This document shows, piece by piece, positions 17,247-24,752 of a DNA stretch of 64,000 nt. Under the pieces are notes generated by a model. The model was not told the origin of the DNA. It saw nothing but the letters and a program-made list of their open reading frames with translations, and ran no database searches. This DNA comes from Sphingomonas crocodyli (GTDB taxonomy: Bacteria; Pseudomonadota; Alphaproteobacteria; Sphingomonadales; Sphingomonadaceae). The translations under genes were made by a program, and so were the position numbers. The stretch covers positions 124,001 to 188,000 of the forward strand of contig NZ_SACN01000003.1 of NCBI RefSeq assembly GCF_004005865.1, written 5' to 3'. The number at the start of each line of letters is the position of its first letter. Position 1 is the stretch's first letter.

Positions 17247-18722
17247 TCAGCGCATCGTCAAAATGTGAAGCGCGATATCCCCATGCGCCGTTGCGATTTC
17301 GCCAAAGTTCTCATTGCCGAACTCCGATGTCTGCAGCGTCAGGACCAGGGCCATGGCACGCGACAAGAGTACACGGCCTGACGGTGCGGCTCGCGCGATA
17401 AGCCTGATCCTGTCGTGATGATCCTGATAGGCAGACGACGGATCAAAGACGACATAGTCGATTGCGATCGCAACATTGTGATCGGCTGCAACATCCCAAG
17501 CGGCTCGCACAGCATTTACCGGATCCAGGAAACGCACGACGATCGGCTGCTCGCGCTGGTCAACGATGACACCGCCCGCCCCTACGAGCGCATCCGCCGC
17601 CGCCTGAGAGGTCACCGCCAGAAAGGCGCTGTTCGCCAGCGCCGGGATCGTATCGCGATTGGTCGTTGACCGACTGATATCAAGACGGTGGATAGGCAGG
17701 CCCTGCGCCTCCCAGGCGGCGTCGAGTTGGCGCGCCGCGTTCCGGTCTGACGTCACAGTGCCTACTCTTAACGCGCAGGTGCGCGTCTCCAGAATACGCG
17801 CATGGCGGATCGCAAGACCCATCGCCATTTGATCGGCCAGAAAGATGCCGGCCTCGGACACGTCATCGATGTCTGGCCCGACTTCCACGGTCGCAGCCTC
17901 ATCGAGCAGGCGATCAAAACGTGCGATCCATGGCGAACCAAAAACGCCAACAGAATCGCGACGGAACACATCGATCGGCGCCGGCAGCACGATGTGCAAC
18001 TCCCCGCCAGCGCGCACAAGTGTCTCTGCTGTGATGATATCGGCCCCTGCCGCCAACGCACCGAACCCGAAACCCGGAGCCAGCTCCGCCAGGCTCGCCT
18101 CGATCTCCCTTTCCACACCGTCGCGATCGGACGGCAGGTGGATGATGCCACTGAAATGCAGGCTCGGTGGCGGGCGCAAAGCGTCGAGCCAGTCCGATGG
18201 TGCCTTCAGCCAGTCAAGGATCAGTCGAAATTGCCGGAGGGTCGAGGCATGATCCTCCCAGGCGGACGGCGCGGCGCGAATGGCTTGAGCCAGAGCTTCG
18301 CGCGCATCGTCAACCCGCCCCTGCAAAAGATAAGCCTCGGCGCGCGTAGCCTTAAGCCAGTAATCCGTTTCAGGTTCGTGCGCACCGCTTTCGAGCATTT
18401 CCAATATCTGCCCGGCGGTTTGCTCAGCCTCGGCCCGATGTCCTGCGAATAAGGCAATCGTCGCGGCATTGATCAGCGGATATGTGGCCGGTCGCAATGC
18501 CGCCGCCGACAAATAGGCAGAGCGCGCTTCTCCAAAGAGGGTCGCGCGCTCCTCCCCGAGCGCCTTGAGCGCCCTGTCCTTGGTCAGCCGGCCTTTGACG
18601 CTCAGAACGTCGGCGTTGTCGACGACCTGCGCGATTCCGCTTGATTCGAACAGGCGCCACGCCTGCTCGGTGTCACCCGTTCGAGCGAGATGCTGAACGG
18701 TCCTCAGGGTCGAAGGGATCAT
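17247..18722 (-). CDS. TPR protein with degenerate cyclase-like C-terminus
   Basis: 491-aa protein, last recognised gene of the long minus-strand operon. Residues 1-170 are TPR-like helices (LARTGDTEQAWRLFES; AEAYLLQGRVDDAREALAQAIRAAP). Residues about 190-290 carry an alpha/beta domain (FSGIIHLPSDR; GFGFGALAAGADIITAETLVRAGGELHIVLP) like that found with nucleotidyl-cyclase-linked TPR proteins. The last 80 residues (AIDYVVFDP, then RIRLIARAAPSGRVLLSRAMALVL) recall the end of a class III cyclase (VSRAARI..P..PGQVY.SE) but lack its metal and substrate residues, so catalysis is unlikely. Probably a sensor or scaffold for the TIR protein encoded upstream. Confidence 0.65.
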   Translation of the reverse strand: MIPSTLRTVQHLARTGDTEQAWRLFESSGIAQVVDNADVLSVKGRLTKDRALKALGEERATLFGEARSAYLSAAALRPATYPLINAATIALFAGHRAEAEQTAGQILEMLESGAHEPETDYWLKATRAEAYLLQGRVDDAREALAQAIRAAPSAWEDHASTLRQFRLILDWLKAPSDWLDALRPPPSLHFSGIIHLPSDRDGVEREIEASLAELAPGFGFGALAAGADIITAETLVRAGGELHIVLPAPIDVFRRDSVGVFGSPWIARFDRLLDEAATVEVGPDIDDVSEAGIFLADQMAMGLAIRHARILETRTCALRVGTVTSDRNAARQLDAAWEAQGLPIHRLDISRSTTNRDTIPALANSAFLAVTSQAAADALVGAGGVIVDQREQPIVVRFLDPVNAVRAAWDVAADHNVAIAIDYVVFDPSSAYQDHHDRIRLIARAAPSGRVLLSRAMALVLTLQTSEFGNENFGEIATAHGDIALHILTMR

Positions 18723-18792
18723 GATACGCTACCAGCCATTCTCAACGCATAACCGTCGGACTTTGGTTTCTCGGCCGCCGACAGCGGCGCCA

Positions 18793-19266
18793 TCACACCG
18801 GCCAGGGTGGCGGATTCTTGATATCAGGATCGATCGATATCGGAATCCACTCAAGCTTGCTGCCCGGCTGGTGAAGATCCACATTGATGTTGAACGGGTG
18901 GCTGGTGCCGAGCTTTCCGCCGCGATTGAAAAGCGCGTGGAAGCGCACAATGCGGTAGCGGTCCTTCTTGCGATCATAATCGTCATAGACGAGGCCGCCA
19001 TAATAAGCGGCATAATCGCCTTTCATCGTGATCGCATCATACTCCTTCGAAAAAAAGAGCTGGTCACCCTTGAGCTCAACGACGACCTCACAATCGGCCT
19101 CGATTGCGATGAATGCTGGGTCTTTTCCCCCCGCCTGGCGCATATCGAGATGAACCCGGCCTTCCGTGACGCTCAGCGAGACTTCAAAGTGCACCTTTTT
19201 CTCGCAGTGTCCCTTGACCGGCGGTGTGGGTGCAATCGGTATGTGCACCAACTGGCAACGTGACAT
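18793..19266 (-). CDS. conserved hypothetical in TIR operon
   Basis: 157-aa beta-rich protein starting MSRCQLVHIPIAPTPP. The AAGGAG at the end of the TIR gene gives a good ribosome binding site; this ATG lies 2 nt after the TIR stop, so the two are translationally coupled. The C-terminus has HPFNINVDLHQPGSKLEWIPISIDPDIKNP, which I associate with uncharacterised proteins of similar size in alphaproteobacteria. No catalytic motif is evident. Probably a functional partner of the TIR protein. Confidence 0.7.
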   Translation of the reverse strand: MSRCQLVHIPIAPTPPVKGHCEKKVHFEVSLSVTEGRVHLDMRQAGGKDPAFIAIEADCEVVVELKGDQLFFSKEYDAITMKGDYAAYYGGLVYDDYDRKKDRYRIVRFHALFNRGGKLGTSHPFNINVDLHQPGSKLEWIPISIDPDIKNPPPWPV

Positions 19267-19268
19267 GC

Positions 19269-20894
19269 TCAATTCTCCTTGGCGGTTTGCGGGAAGGTCT
19301 TTTCGATCCGACTGCGCCAGCGATGCCAGTCCACATTATCGGGATCTGCCGCGGTCAGCTGGCTGATGGCGGCGCGCGCTTCGCGTGCGCTGCGCAAGGA
19401 TGCGCTCATCTCACCCAAATCCCGCAAGCTGGTGGCGATCGCATATCGGGACAGGATCCAGTCCTGCCGATAGCTGGCATTCTTGGGATCGGCTGCGACG
19501 AGTTTATCCAGTATCGCCGCTTGCCTGCGTCGCTGGTCCAGGGCCTGATCGTCTCGACCGCCCGCTTTAAGGGCGTCTGCCAGCCAGGCATAGCGGTTGG
19601 CGAGGTCGAGCTGGACCCCCAGATCGCGAGGCGATGCTGCAGCTACGTCCCGCATTGTCTCAAGCGCAGCCCGACACGAGCGCAAGGTTGCCGTTGCATC
19701 CGCGCTTCGCACGAGGTTCAGCGAGCATAGATTGCCCTCAGCATAACCGACCTCGCGCTGATAAGCGACGTTGTTTGGATCAATCGTCGTCAGTTGAAGG
19801 GCCAGCTGCAGATATTGCTCAAAGTGCGGTTGCGCGGCAGCCAGCTGGTGCCGAAGAAAGTCGGTATAGCCCAGCCAGAACTCTGACTGTGCATGCGCGT
19901 AGATGCGCGGTGGGTCATTGGGTATTGCGGCCAACAACGTCCCTGTGACGCGCTGCGCTTCTCTGAACTTGGCGATCGCACCCGCTAGATCCCCGCGGCG
20001 GTGATCATCCTCACCCATCGCATGAAGCACCCGGGCACGCCGTTCGAGCGACTCACTGGGTAAAAGTGTCAGGTCGCCCTGCTCGCCATAATAAGCGAGC
20101 GCGCGCTCGTTCACTGATCCCAATATATCGAGGCGGCCCACACCCTGGAGCCTGGACCGTAGGTCGGTCAGCATGAACTCGATCAGTCCCTCGGCCTGCT
20201 GCCGCTGACGATCTGCCTCATTACGGGCATTGATCGCAAAGATCAGCATGGTGAGCAGCAAAACCGCCAAAGCTAGTGATGCGATGGTAATGGCAGCAAC
20301 GCGATGAAGCTGACGTTGCGCATCGCGCTGGACCAGCTCGTCAAGCGCCAGGCCCGCAATGCCGGCGACGATCTTGAGGCGGGCGAGCCTTGCGCCATCG
20401 CCCCGACGGCGAAAATCAGCGGCTATCGGTTCGCGCACGACACCATTTGGCCCCGGCTGGGTCAGTGCTGGGGGAAAGGCATCTGCGGGTTCGCCATCGA
20501 TCAGCGCGGCAAGGATCGGGCGGTCAGGATGAAGCGAGCGGAAGAGCGCGATCTCCTGATTGACCCAGCGTGATGCGCGCGCCGCCGGCGAGCATAAGAC
20601 AACCAGACACGCCGAAGCGGACAGCGCTGACGTTACCTCCTCGTGAAGGTCTCCCGAAGCTGGAAACTCGGTGCGATCGCGAAAGATCGGGGACAGTTTT
20701 CGGCCTATCTCCCCACGCGCGGTCGATCGACCAACGACAGTGCGCGGCAGCCTGTAGCTCTCCAGCCAGCGATGAAGACGAGCGGCGGCATGTTCGTCGA
20801 CATGGCTATAGCTGATGAACGCGCGGTAGCGTTCATCGCGTCCGGACGACGCTGTCCCGTGCGATGCGGACAGCCCGATCTGTTCATGGCCCAT
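19269..20894 (-). CDS. TIR domain, transmembrane, TPR protein
   Basis: 541-aa protein. The start at 20894 is chosen for its GGGAG ribosome binding site; an ATG at 21080 overlapping the previous stop by 4 nt would add 62 residues with no similarity. Residues 22-150 form a TIR domain (YRAFISYSHVDE; IFRDRTEFPASGDLHEEV; LVVLCSPAARASRWVNQEI), retaining a candidate catalytic Glu at about 114. Residues 199-222 are a membrane helix. The C-terminal 300 residues are TPR-like helices. Many bacterial TIR domains hydrolyse NAD or make cyclic ADP-ribose signals. Membrane anchoring with periplasmic or cytoplasmic TPR suggests a signal receptor. Confidence 0.85.
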   Translation of the reverse strand: MGHEQIGLSASHGTASSGRDERYRAFISYSHVDEHAAARLHRWLESYRLPRTVVGRSTARGEIGRKLSPIFRDRTEFPASGDLHEEVTSALSASACLVVLCSPAARASRWVNQEIALFRSLHPDRPILAALIDGEPADAFPPALTQPGPNGVVREPIAADFRRRGDGARLARLKIVAGIAGLALDELVQRDAQRQLHRVAAITIASLALAVLLLTMLIFAINARNEADRQRQQAEGLIEFMLTDLRSRLQGVGRLDILGSVNERALAYYGEQGDLTLLPSESLERRARVLHAMGEDDHRRGDLAGAIAKFREAQRVTGTLLAAIPNDPPRIYAHAQSEFWLGYTDFLRHQLAAAQPHFEQYLQLALQLTTIDPNNVAYQREVGYAEGNLCSLNLVRSADATATLRSCRAALETMRDVAAASPRDLGVQLDLANRYAWLADALKAGGRDDQALDQRRRQAAILDKLVAADPKNASYRQDWILSRYAIATSLRDLGEMSASLRSAREARAAISQLTAADPDNVDWHRWRSRIEKTFPQTAKEN

Positions 20895-21076
20895 ACCGCC
20901 GACTCCCTTGCGGGTGGGCGATGCCGCCGCCTCACGATAAAGCGTCCCAGCCCCGGGCATCATCTGAGGGTTTCGCGCGTTACGACGCAAGTGCAAAAGC
21001 GGTGTTATCGCCGCTTGCCGAGTTTTGGCGGACAATAGAAACGCTCTTAGACCAACGGCGTCATGAACAAAGCGGA

Positions 21077-21991
21077 TCATCCGTCGATCTGGATCCCGAC
21101 CTGATCAAGCAGACCATCCAGATATTGCCCGGCCTGGACCAGACGGCTGCCCCCTTCCTCGAAGAAAAGCGTTGCATCATCGATTGCATGCTGGAGCTCG
21201 CCCGCGCGCAGGCTTGAAATTGCCCGGCACCAATTTTTTGTCTGAGATAAGCCCTCAGCCTTGATGAAAGATGGCAGCAGCCCGCCTGCAGAGCCTATAT
21301 CGATTGCTGGCAATGCGAGATTGAGGAGCAATTCATCGATCGCCCAGCTTGATTGAGATTCCGACAAATTGGTCGGATTGCCGAGGTTCTGAGCTGTCGG
21401 CAGGGGCCAGCGAGAGCGGTCGCCTCCAATGTAATGAAGCAGTCCGACAATATCGAACAAAACGGTGCGATCCGTTGGAGTGCTGGCCCGCACTCGCAAT
21501 ATATTGCGTGCAAGGTGGACGCGCTGGAACTCCATATCATGACCATGAATGGCCTCCAGCTCGCAGGCGGTCACGATCGCACTCTCCAGCGCGCTGATCG
21601 CTTCGGCCCGATTGCGTCGCCGATAATGAACGTAGGCCTGTGCTGCGAGCTGGAAAGACAAGGCGGCTAGACGCGCATGGCGTGACAAGGCAGCCTCGTC
21701 ACACAGTGCTTCGGCATGCGCCAGAAACAGTGTCGCAGCGTCGTTATCTCCGGCGCGGCACGATGCAAGCCCATGCTGTCGGGCTTGTTCCGCCTTGACG
21801 ATCGTCGCGATCTGCTCCGACGATACCCTCTGTCCGAGGCGTTGCATGAATTGAGCCGTGAAGCGCTTCGTCGCGTCTTCCAGGCCTTTTCCGGTCACGC
21901 CCGTTCTAAAAGCAAGTCGCGCGGCTGAAAGTCGATCGACCGGGTGGCCGACCGCCAGTTCCTGGCCGCCCATGACAACAACGAAAGACAT
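21077..21991 (-). CDS. helical hypothetical protein, operon member
   Basis: 304-aa protein between the LanC-like and TIR genes, 3 nt after the former. After a short beta start (MSFVVVMGGQELAVGHPVDRL) it is almost entirely helical, with TPR-like pairs (ARLAALSFQLAAQAYVHYRRRN; RAEAISALESAIVTACELEAIHG). The last 40 residues (LQHAIDDATLFFEEGGSRL) are acidic. No enzymatic motif. It may be a TPR adaptor. It runs to the last bases before the TIR region. Confidence 0.65.
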   Translation of the reverse strand: MSFVVVMGGQELAVGHPVDRLSAARLAFRTGVTGKGLEDATKRFTAQFMQRLGQRVSSEQIATIVKAEQARQHGLASCRAGDNDAATLFLAHAEALCDEAALSRHARLAALSFQLAAQAYVHYRRRNRAEAISALESAIVTACELEAIHGHDMEFQRVHLARNILRVRASTPTDRTVLFDIVGLLHYIGGDRSRWPLPTAQNLGNPTNLSESQSSWAIDELLLNLALPAIDIGSAGGLLPSFIKAEGLSQTKNWCRAISSLRAGELQHAIDDATLFFEEGGSRLVQAGQYLDGLLDQVGIQIDG

Positions 21992-21994
21992 GGT

Positions 21995-23446
21995 TCAGCC
22001 CTCCTGTCCGGCTGGCGCCTCACGGCGCAAAGGGGCTGTGGGCAGGACGATGTCGACATCGATCGACAAGGGCATACCAAGCCGCGTGCCGGTGCCCGCA
22101 TGCAGGCGGCCGAGGCAATGTGCGATGCTTCCCGAGCGGATCATTATCTCCGCAGTGGCATGATCAGTGCGCTCGATGACCCAGCTGGTCATGTGATCCT
22201 GCGTGCGTCGCAGTCCTGCCAGGGTTGCGCCAATTTCATGTGCGCGGCTGGTCCACACATCATCGTGCAGCACTCGTGCCGCCTCAAGGTAAATCTCTGC
22301 GAGCCCAGCCAGACCAAGGCATTGGCTCAGATCGGCCTGCCGAACCTGCTCCGGGCGAATGTCCAGCAGCATTGATCGGACGCCGCAAGCCCAACGAGCG
22401 TCGCCAGTCAGTTCGTGCAACGCCAACAACGCCGTCACGATGGACCATTCTCCATGACACCATAATGGCCAGGACTCCCGACCTGCGGTCGCGTGCGACC
22501 GCAGCTTTGGGTCGCACTGCGCAAGCAACCAGTCTCCGGCGAGCACCGCGGCCGCAGCCGACGTCTCGCTGGCACGAAGTCGTGCATGAACCGCCAGGAA
22601 ATAGGCAATACCTGCGGTTTCATCAGCAAAACCGGAGTCGCGCCTCTCCGTCGCGATCACGTTTTCGGGCGAGCTCCAGCTTCCATCTCGACGTTGGCAA
22701 GCGACCAGGAAATCCGCGCAACGATCGGCAAAACCGACCGGGCCAGACATGGCGGACAGATGCGCAGCCTGGAGCGCAGCAACACCTTGTCCTGCCGCGC
22801 CTTGGATCAGGTCCGGACAGCCAAGCTCGCCGCTAAAAGTTTGGTAGAGATAGGGACGGACCCAATGCCCGTCGTCGATCAGGCCGCCGCGAATAGCTTC
22901 AAGCAGCGCCAAAGCAACGCCGGCCTCTCCGAAATACAGCCCCCGTACCTGATCGCCGGCAGTGGCGTGCGCCAGAAGCCAGTTGGCAGCCTGGTTGGCA
23001 AATGCGATCGCGCGATCATCTTTGATGCCGAGCCGCGCCAGCCGCGCGAGCGAATAGAGAATGCCGCCAACGCCGTGGCTGGCGCTGCGGTGCGGGCCGC
23101 AAACCTTCGGGACGGCGGGGCTGGCTTCGCTGCGGGGCGTCTGGAACTCCGACGACAGCGGCATGCCCGTCTCGCGGTCGCGCAGGCCGCCGCTCGTCAG
23201 CCAGAGAACGGCCTGATGCAATATTACCGGCATGAAGGTGAGGGGTTCGGTTCCATCAGGCCGCGGCTTCGTCTCGGCGTACACGCGCTTGATGGTGAGG
23301 TTCTCGTTGCGCGAATGGGACGCGACCGGGCCGGCTGCTATTCCGGTCTCGCGCATTACCGATCGGATGATTTTCGGATCGCGTCTGGCCTTCCGGCTAA
23401 GCTCGGCTCCGCCCTCGGTTGTGCTAGCCATTTCTCGAACCTTCAT
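21995..23446 (-). CDS. LanC-like protein lacking the zinc-ligand histidine
   Basis: 483-aa protein with the alpha/alpha-toroid repeats of lanthionine cyclases: HGVGGILYSLARLARLG, GLYFGEAGVALALLEA, LIQGAAGQGVAALQAA, ETAGIAYFLAVHARL. Zinc ligands in LanC are Cys (WCxG) and Cys-His (CHG). Here WCHG is present (about residue 330), and about 45 residues on the second site reads QCLGLAG, keeping the Cys but with Leu instead of His. Thioether cyclisation may therefore be altered or lost. The first 90 residues are an extra, less conserved domain. The stop is 3 nt before the next gene. No LanB/LanM dehydratase is nearby. Confidence 0.8.
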   Translation of the reverse strand: MKVREMASTTEGGAELSRKARRDPKIIRSVMRETGIAAGPVASHSRNENLTIKRVYAETKPRPDGTEPLTFMPVILHQAVLWLTSGGLRDRETGMPLSSEFQTPRSEASPAVPKVCGPHRSASHGVGGILYSLARLARLGIKDDRAIAFANQAANWLLAHATAGDQVRGLYFGEAGVALALLEAIRGGLIDDGHWVRPYLYQTFSGELGCPDLIQGAAGQGVAALQAAHLSAMSGPVGFADRCADFLVACQRRDGSWSSPENVIATERRDSGFADETAGIAYFLAVHARLRASETSAAAAVLAGDWLLAQCDPKLRSHATAGRESWPLWCHGEWSIVTALLALHELTGDARWACGVRSMLLDIRPEQVRQADLSQCLGLAGLAEIYLEAARVLHDDVWTSRAHEIGATLAGLRRTQDHMTSWVIERTDHATAEIMIRSGSIAHCLGRLHAGTGTRLGMPLSIDVDIVLPTAPLRREAPAGQEG

Positions 23447-23455
23447 GTGGAGTGA

Positions 23456-23614
23456 TCAAGCTGCCGTCTCGGGAGCCCCGTCGAGCCTGGCGGACGTTTC
23501 CCCGAACAATCGATCCGGGTTCCACGCCCCGGCGGCGACCGGAATGGCCCGCGTGACCGAGTCGTGCGCGTGACGGACGTCACGGCGGCAAGAAAACCGT
23601 GAAGCCGAGATCAT
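23456..23614 (-). CDS. 52-codon ORF directly upstream of the LanC-like gene
   Basis: Short frame ending 9 nt before the LanC-like start. It begins MISASRFSCRRDVRHAHD and ends SARLDGAPETAA. Third codon positions are strongly G/C over the second half, as in the neighbouring genes. The ribosome binding site is weak. Its place suggests a small partner or precursor peptide for the LanC-like protein, but it has only one Cys, so a classical lanthipeptide core is not evident. Could be spurious. Confidence 0.35.
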   Translation of the reverse strand: MISASRFSCRRDVRHAHDSVTRAIPVAAGAWNPDRLFGETSARLDGAPETAA

Positions 23615-23737
23615 TCGCTCAGAAAAACGCCGCTTATGATCTATGGGAGGCCCGCGCGGCGGGCCTGATCCTCACTGGTCAGGCAAAATTGGCCGGCCGG
23701 GTCGGGCGGATCACTGCGACACCGTATCGCCGCCGGC

Positions 23738-23884
23738 TCAAGGATTTGCGTTGTCTCGGGCGACGATCAATTTGTCGATGACCTCAGCCAGCACGTAGGC
23801 TCGTGCGATGCCGGCAATGCTCCAGCCGTCGGCGGTGTTTCCGCCCGGACTCAGCGCCGGCTTTCTATAGATATTCTTCGAGAC
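23738..23884 (-). other. 48-codon open frame without standard start, high GC3
   Basis: Open frame running in the +1 phase from the end of the 295-aa gene. It reads KPALSPGGNTADGWSIAG, then ARAYVLAEVIDKLIVARDNANP, and stops. Third positions are mostly G/C, as in real genes here. It lacks ATG, GTG or TTG before the GTG in AYVL. Either the upstream gene is frameshifted near its stop, a non-standard start is used, or this is the relic of a small gene. Confidence 0.35.
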
Positions 23885-24752
23885 CTAGTTGGCGGCAGCA
23901 GTCGACGAGGTGATAGTTCAGCGACAATTCTCTCGTAAGATCGCGCTTGTGATTGCGCGGCGACACCCGATGATATTGCTTCTGTCCGATGCCGGTGAAA
24001 TGGCCGTCTTTGACATAGGCCTCGGGAATCGTGGAAACCTGACCTCCGAGCTGCTTGTGCCAGTAGTGAATACCGGTGCCAGTATCCCAAAAATAAGCTG
24101 CGCGACGCTTTCGCTGCTCCGGCGAATTCGATGGGTGATTAGCAAAGCTCATCCACCAGCCCGCGCCTTTGTCAAAGGCATCCTGGCTGGCCGCGCGCGT
24201 GGTGCAACCGACCAGATCCCAATAGCGGCGCCCCTTTGCATTGAAGACATCGCGTATCCCTGTATCGGGCTTGGCAGCGATGACGTGGCCATCCGGCAGC
24301 GCTTCGAACATCACCGCGATCCTGCGCATCTTCTGCTCGGGAATGAGCAAATCTGCGTGCCAGAAAGCCATGCGCGGTGCGAAGCGGTGAACGAACTCCA
24401 TCGGAAACGGCATCCACATCGTCGGCAGTTTCAACCTGGCGTTGAAGTCAATCAGGATCGATCCCGGCTCTACCGGCGGAGGCCCCACCCGCGGATCAAA
24501 GCCCACCACCGGGGTCCAGCCAACCGACTTTACCATGCGCTGCTGCACCAGATTCCAGTCGGGATTGACGTTCCAGCAAAGCCATGGCCGGTCGACACCT
24601 TCGAGCGCGGCTGCCCAGTCGGCGGTCGAGGCGTAGATATCGTCGAGCGAAACGCCCGTGCGGGCAAAATATTCCCAATTGCCGTTGCCCAGCGAAAACC
24701 GGAAATCCTCAAGCGTCATAGGCGCGTGCGCTATTTTCTGCGTTCTGGTCAT
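23865..24752 (-). CDS. conserved hypothetical, tailoring-gene neighbour
   Basis: 295-aa soluble protein overlapping the fusion gene by 4 nt (ATGA), so the two are co-translated. Key blocks are PWLCWNVNPDWNLVQQRM, GWTPVVGFDPRVGPPP, MPFPMEFVHRFAPRMAFWHADLLIP, MFEALPDGH and YFWDTGTGIHYW. The many conserved-looking Trp, His and Asp residues suggest an enzyme or a sugar-binding protein. I associate this pattern with uncharacterised proteins encoded beside sugar or secondary-metabolite genes, but cannot name the family. Confidence 0.7.
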   Translation of the reverse strand: MTRTQKIAHAPMTLEDFRFSLGNGNWEYFARTGVSLDDIYASTADWAAALEGVDRPWLCWNVNPDWNLVQQRMVKSVGWTPVVGFDPRVGPPPVEPGSILIDFNARLKLPTMWMPFPMEFVHRFAPRMAFWHADLLIPEQKMRRIAVMFEALPDGHVIAAKPDTGIRDVFNAKGRRYWDLVGCTTRAASQDAFDKGAGWWMSFANHPSNSPEQRKRRAAYFWDTGTGIHYWHKQLGGQVSTIPEAYVKDGHFTGIGQKQYHRVSPRNHKRDLTRELSLNYHLVDCCRQLGLEEYL

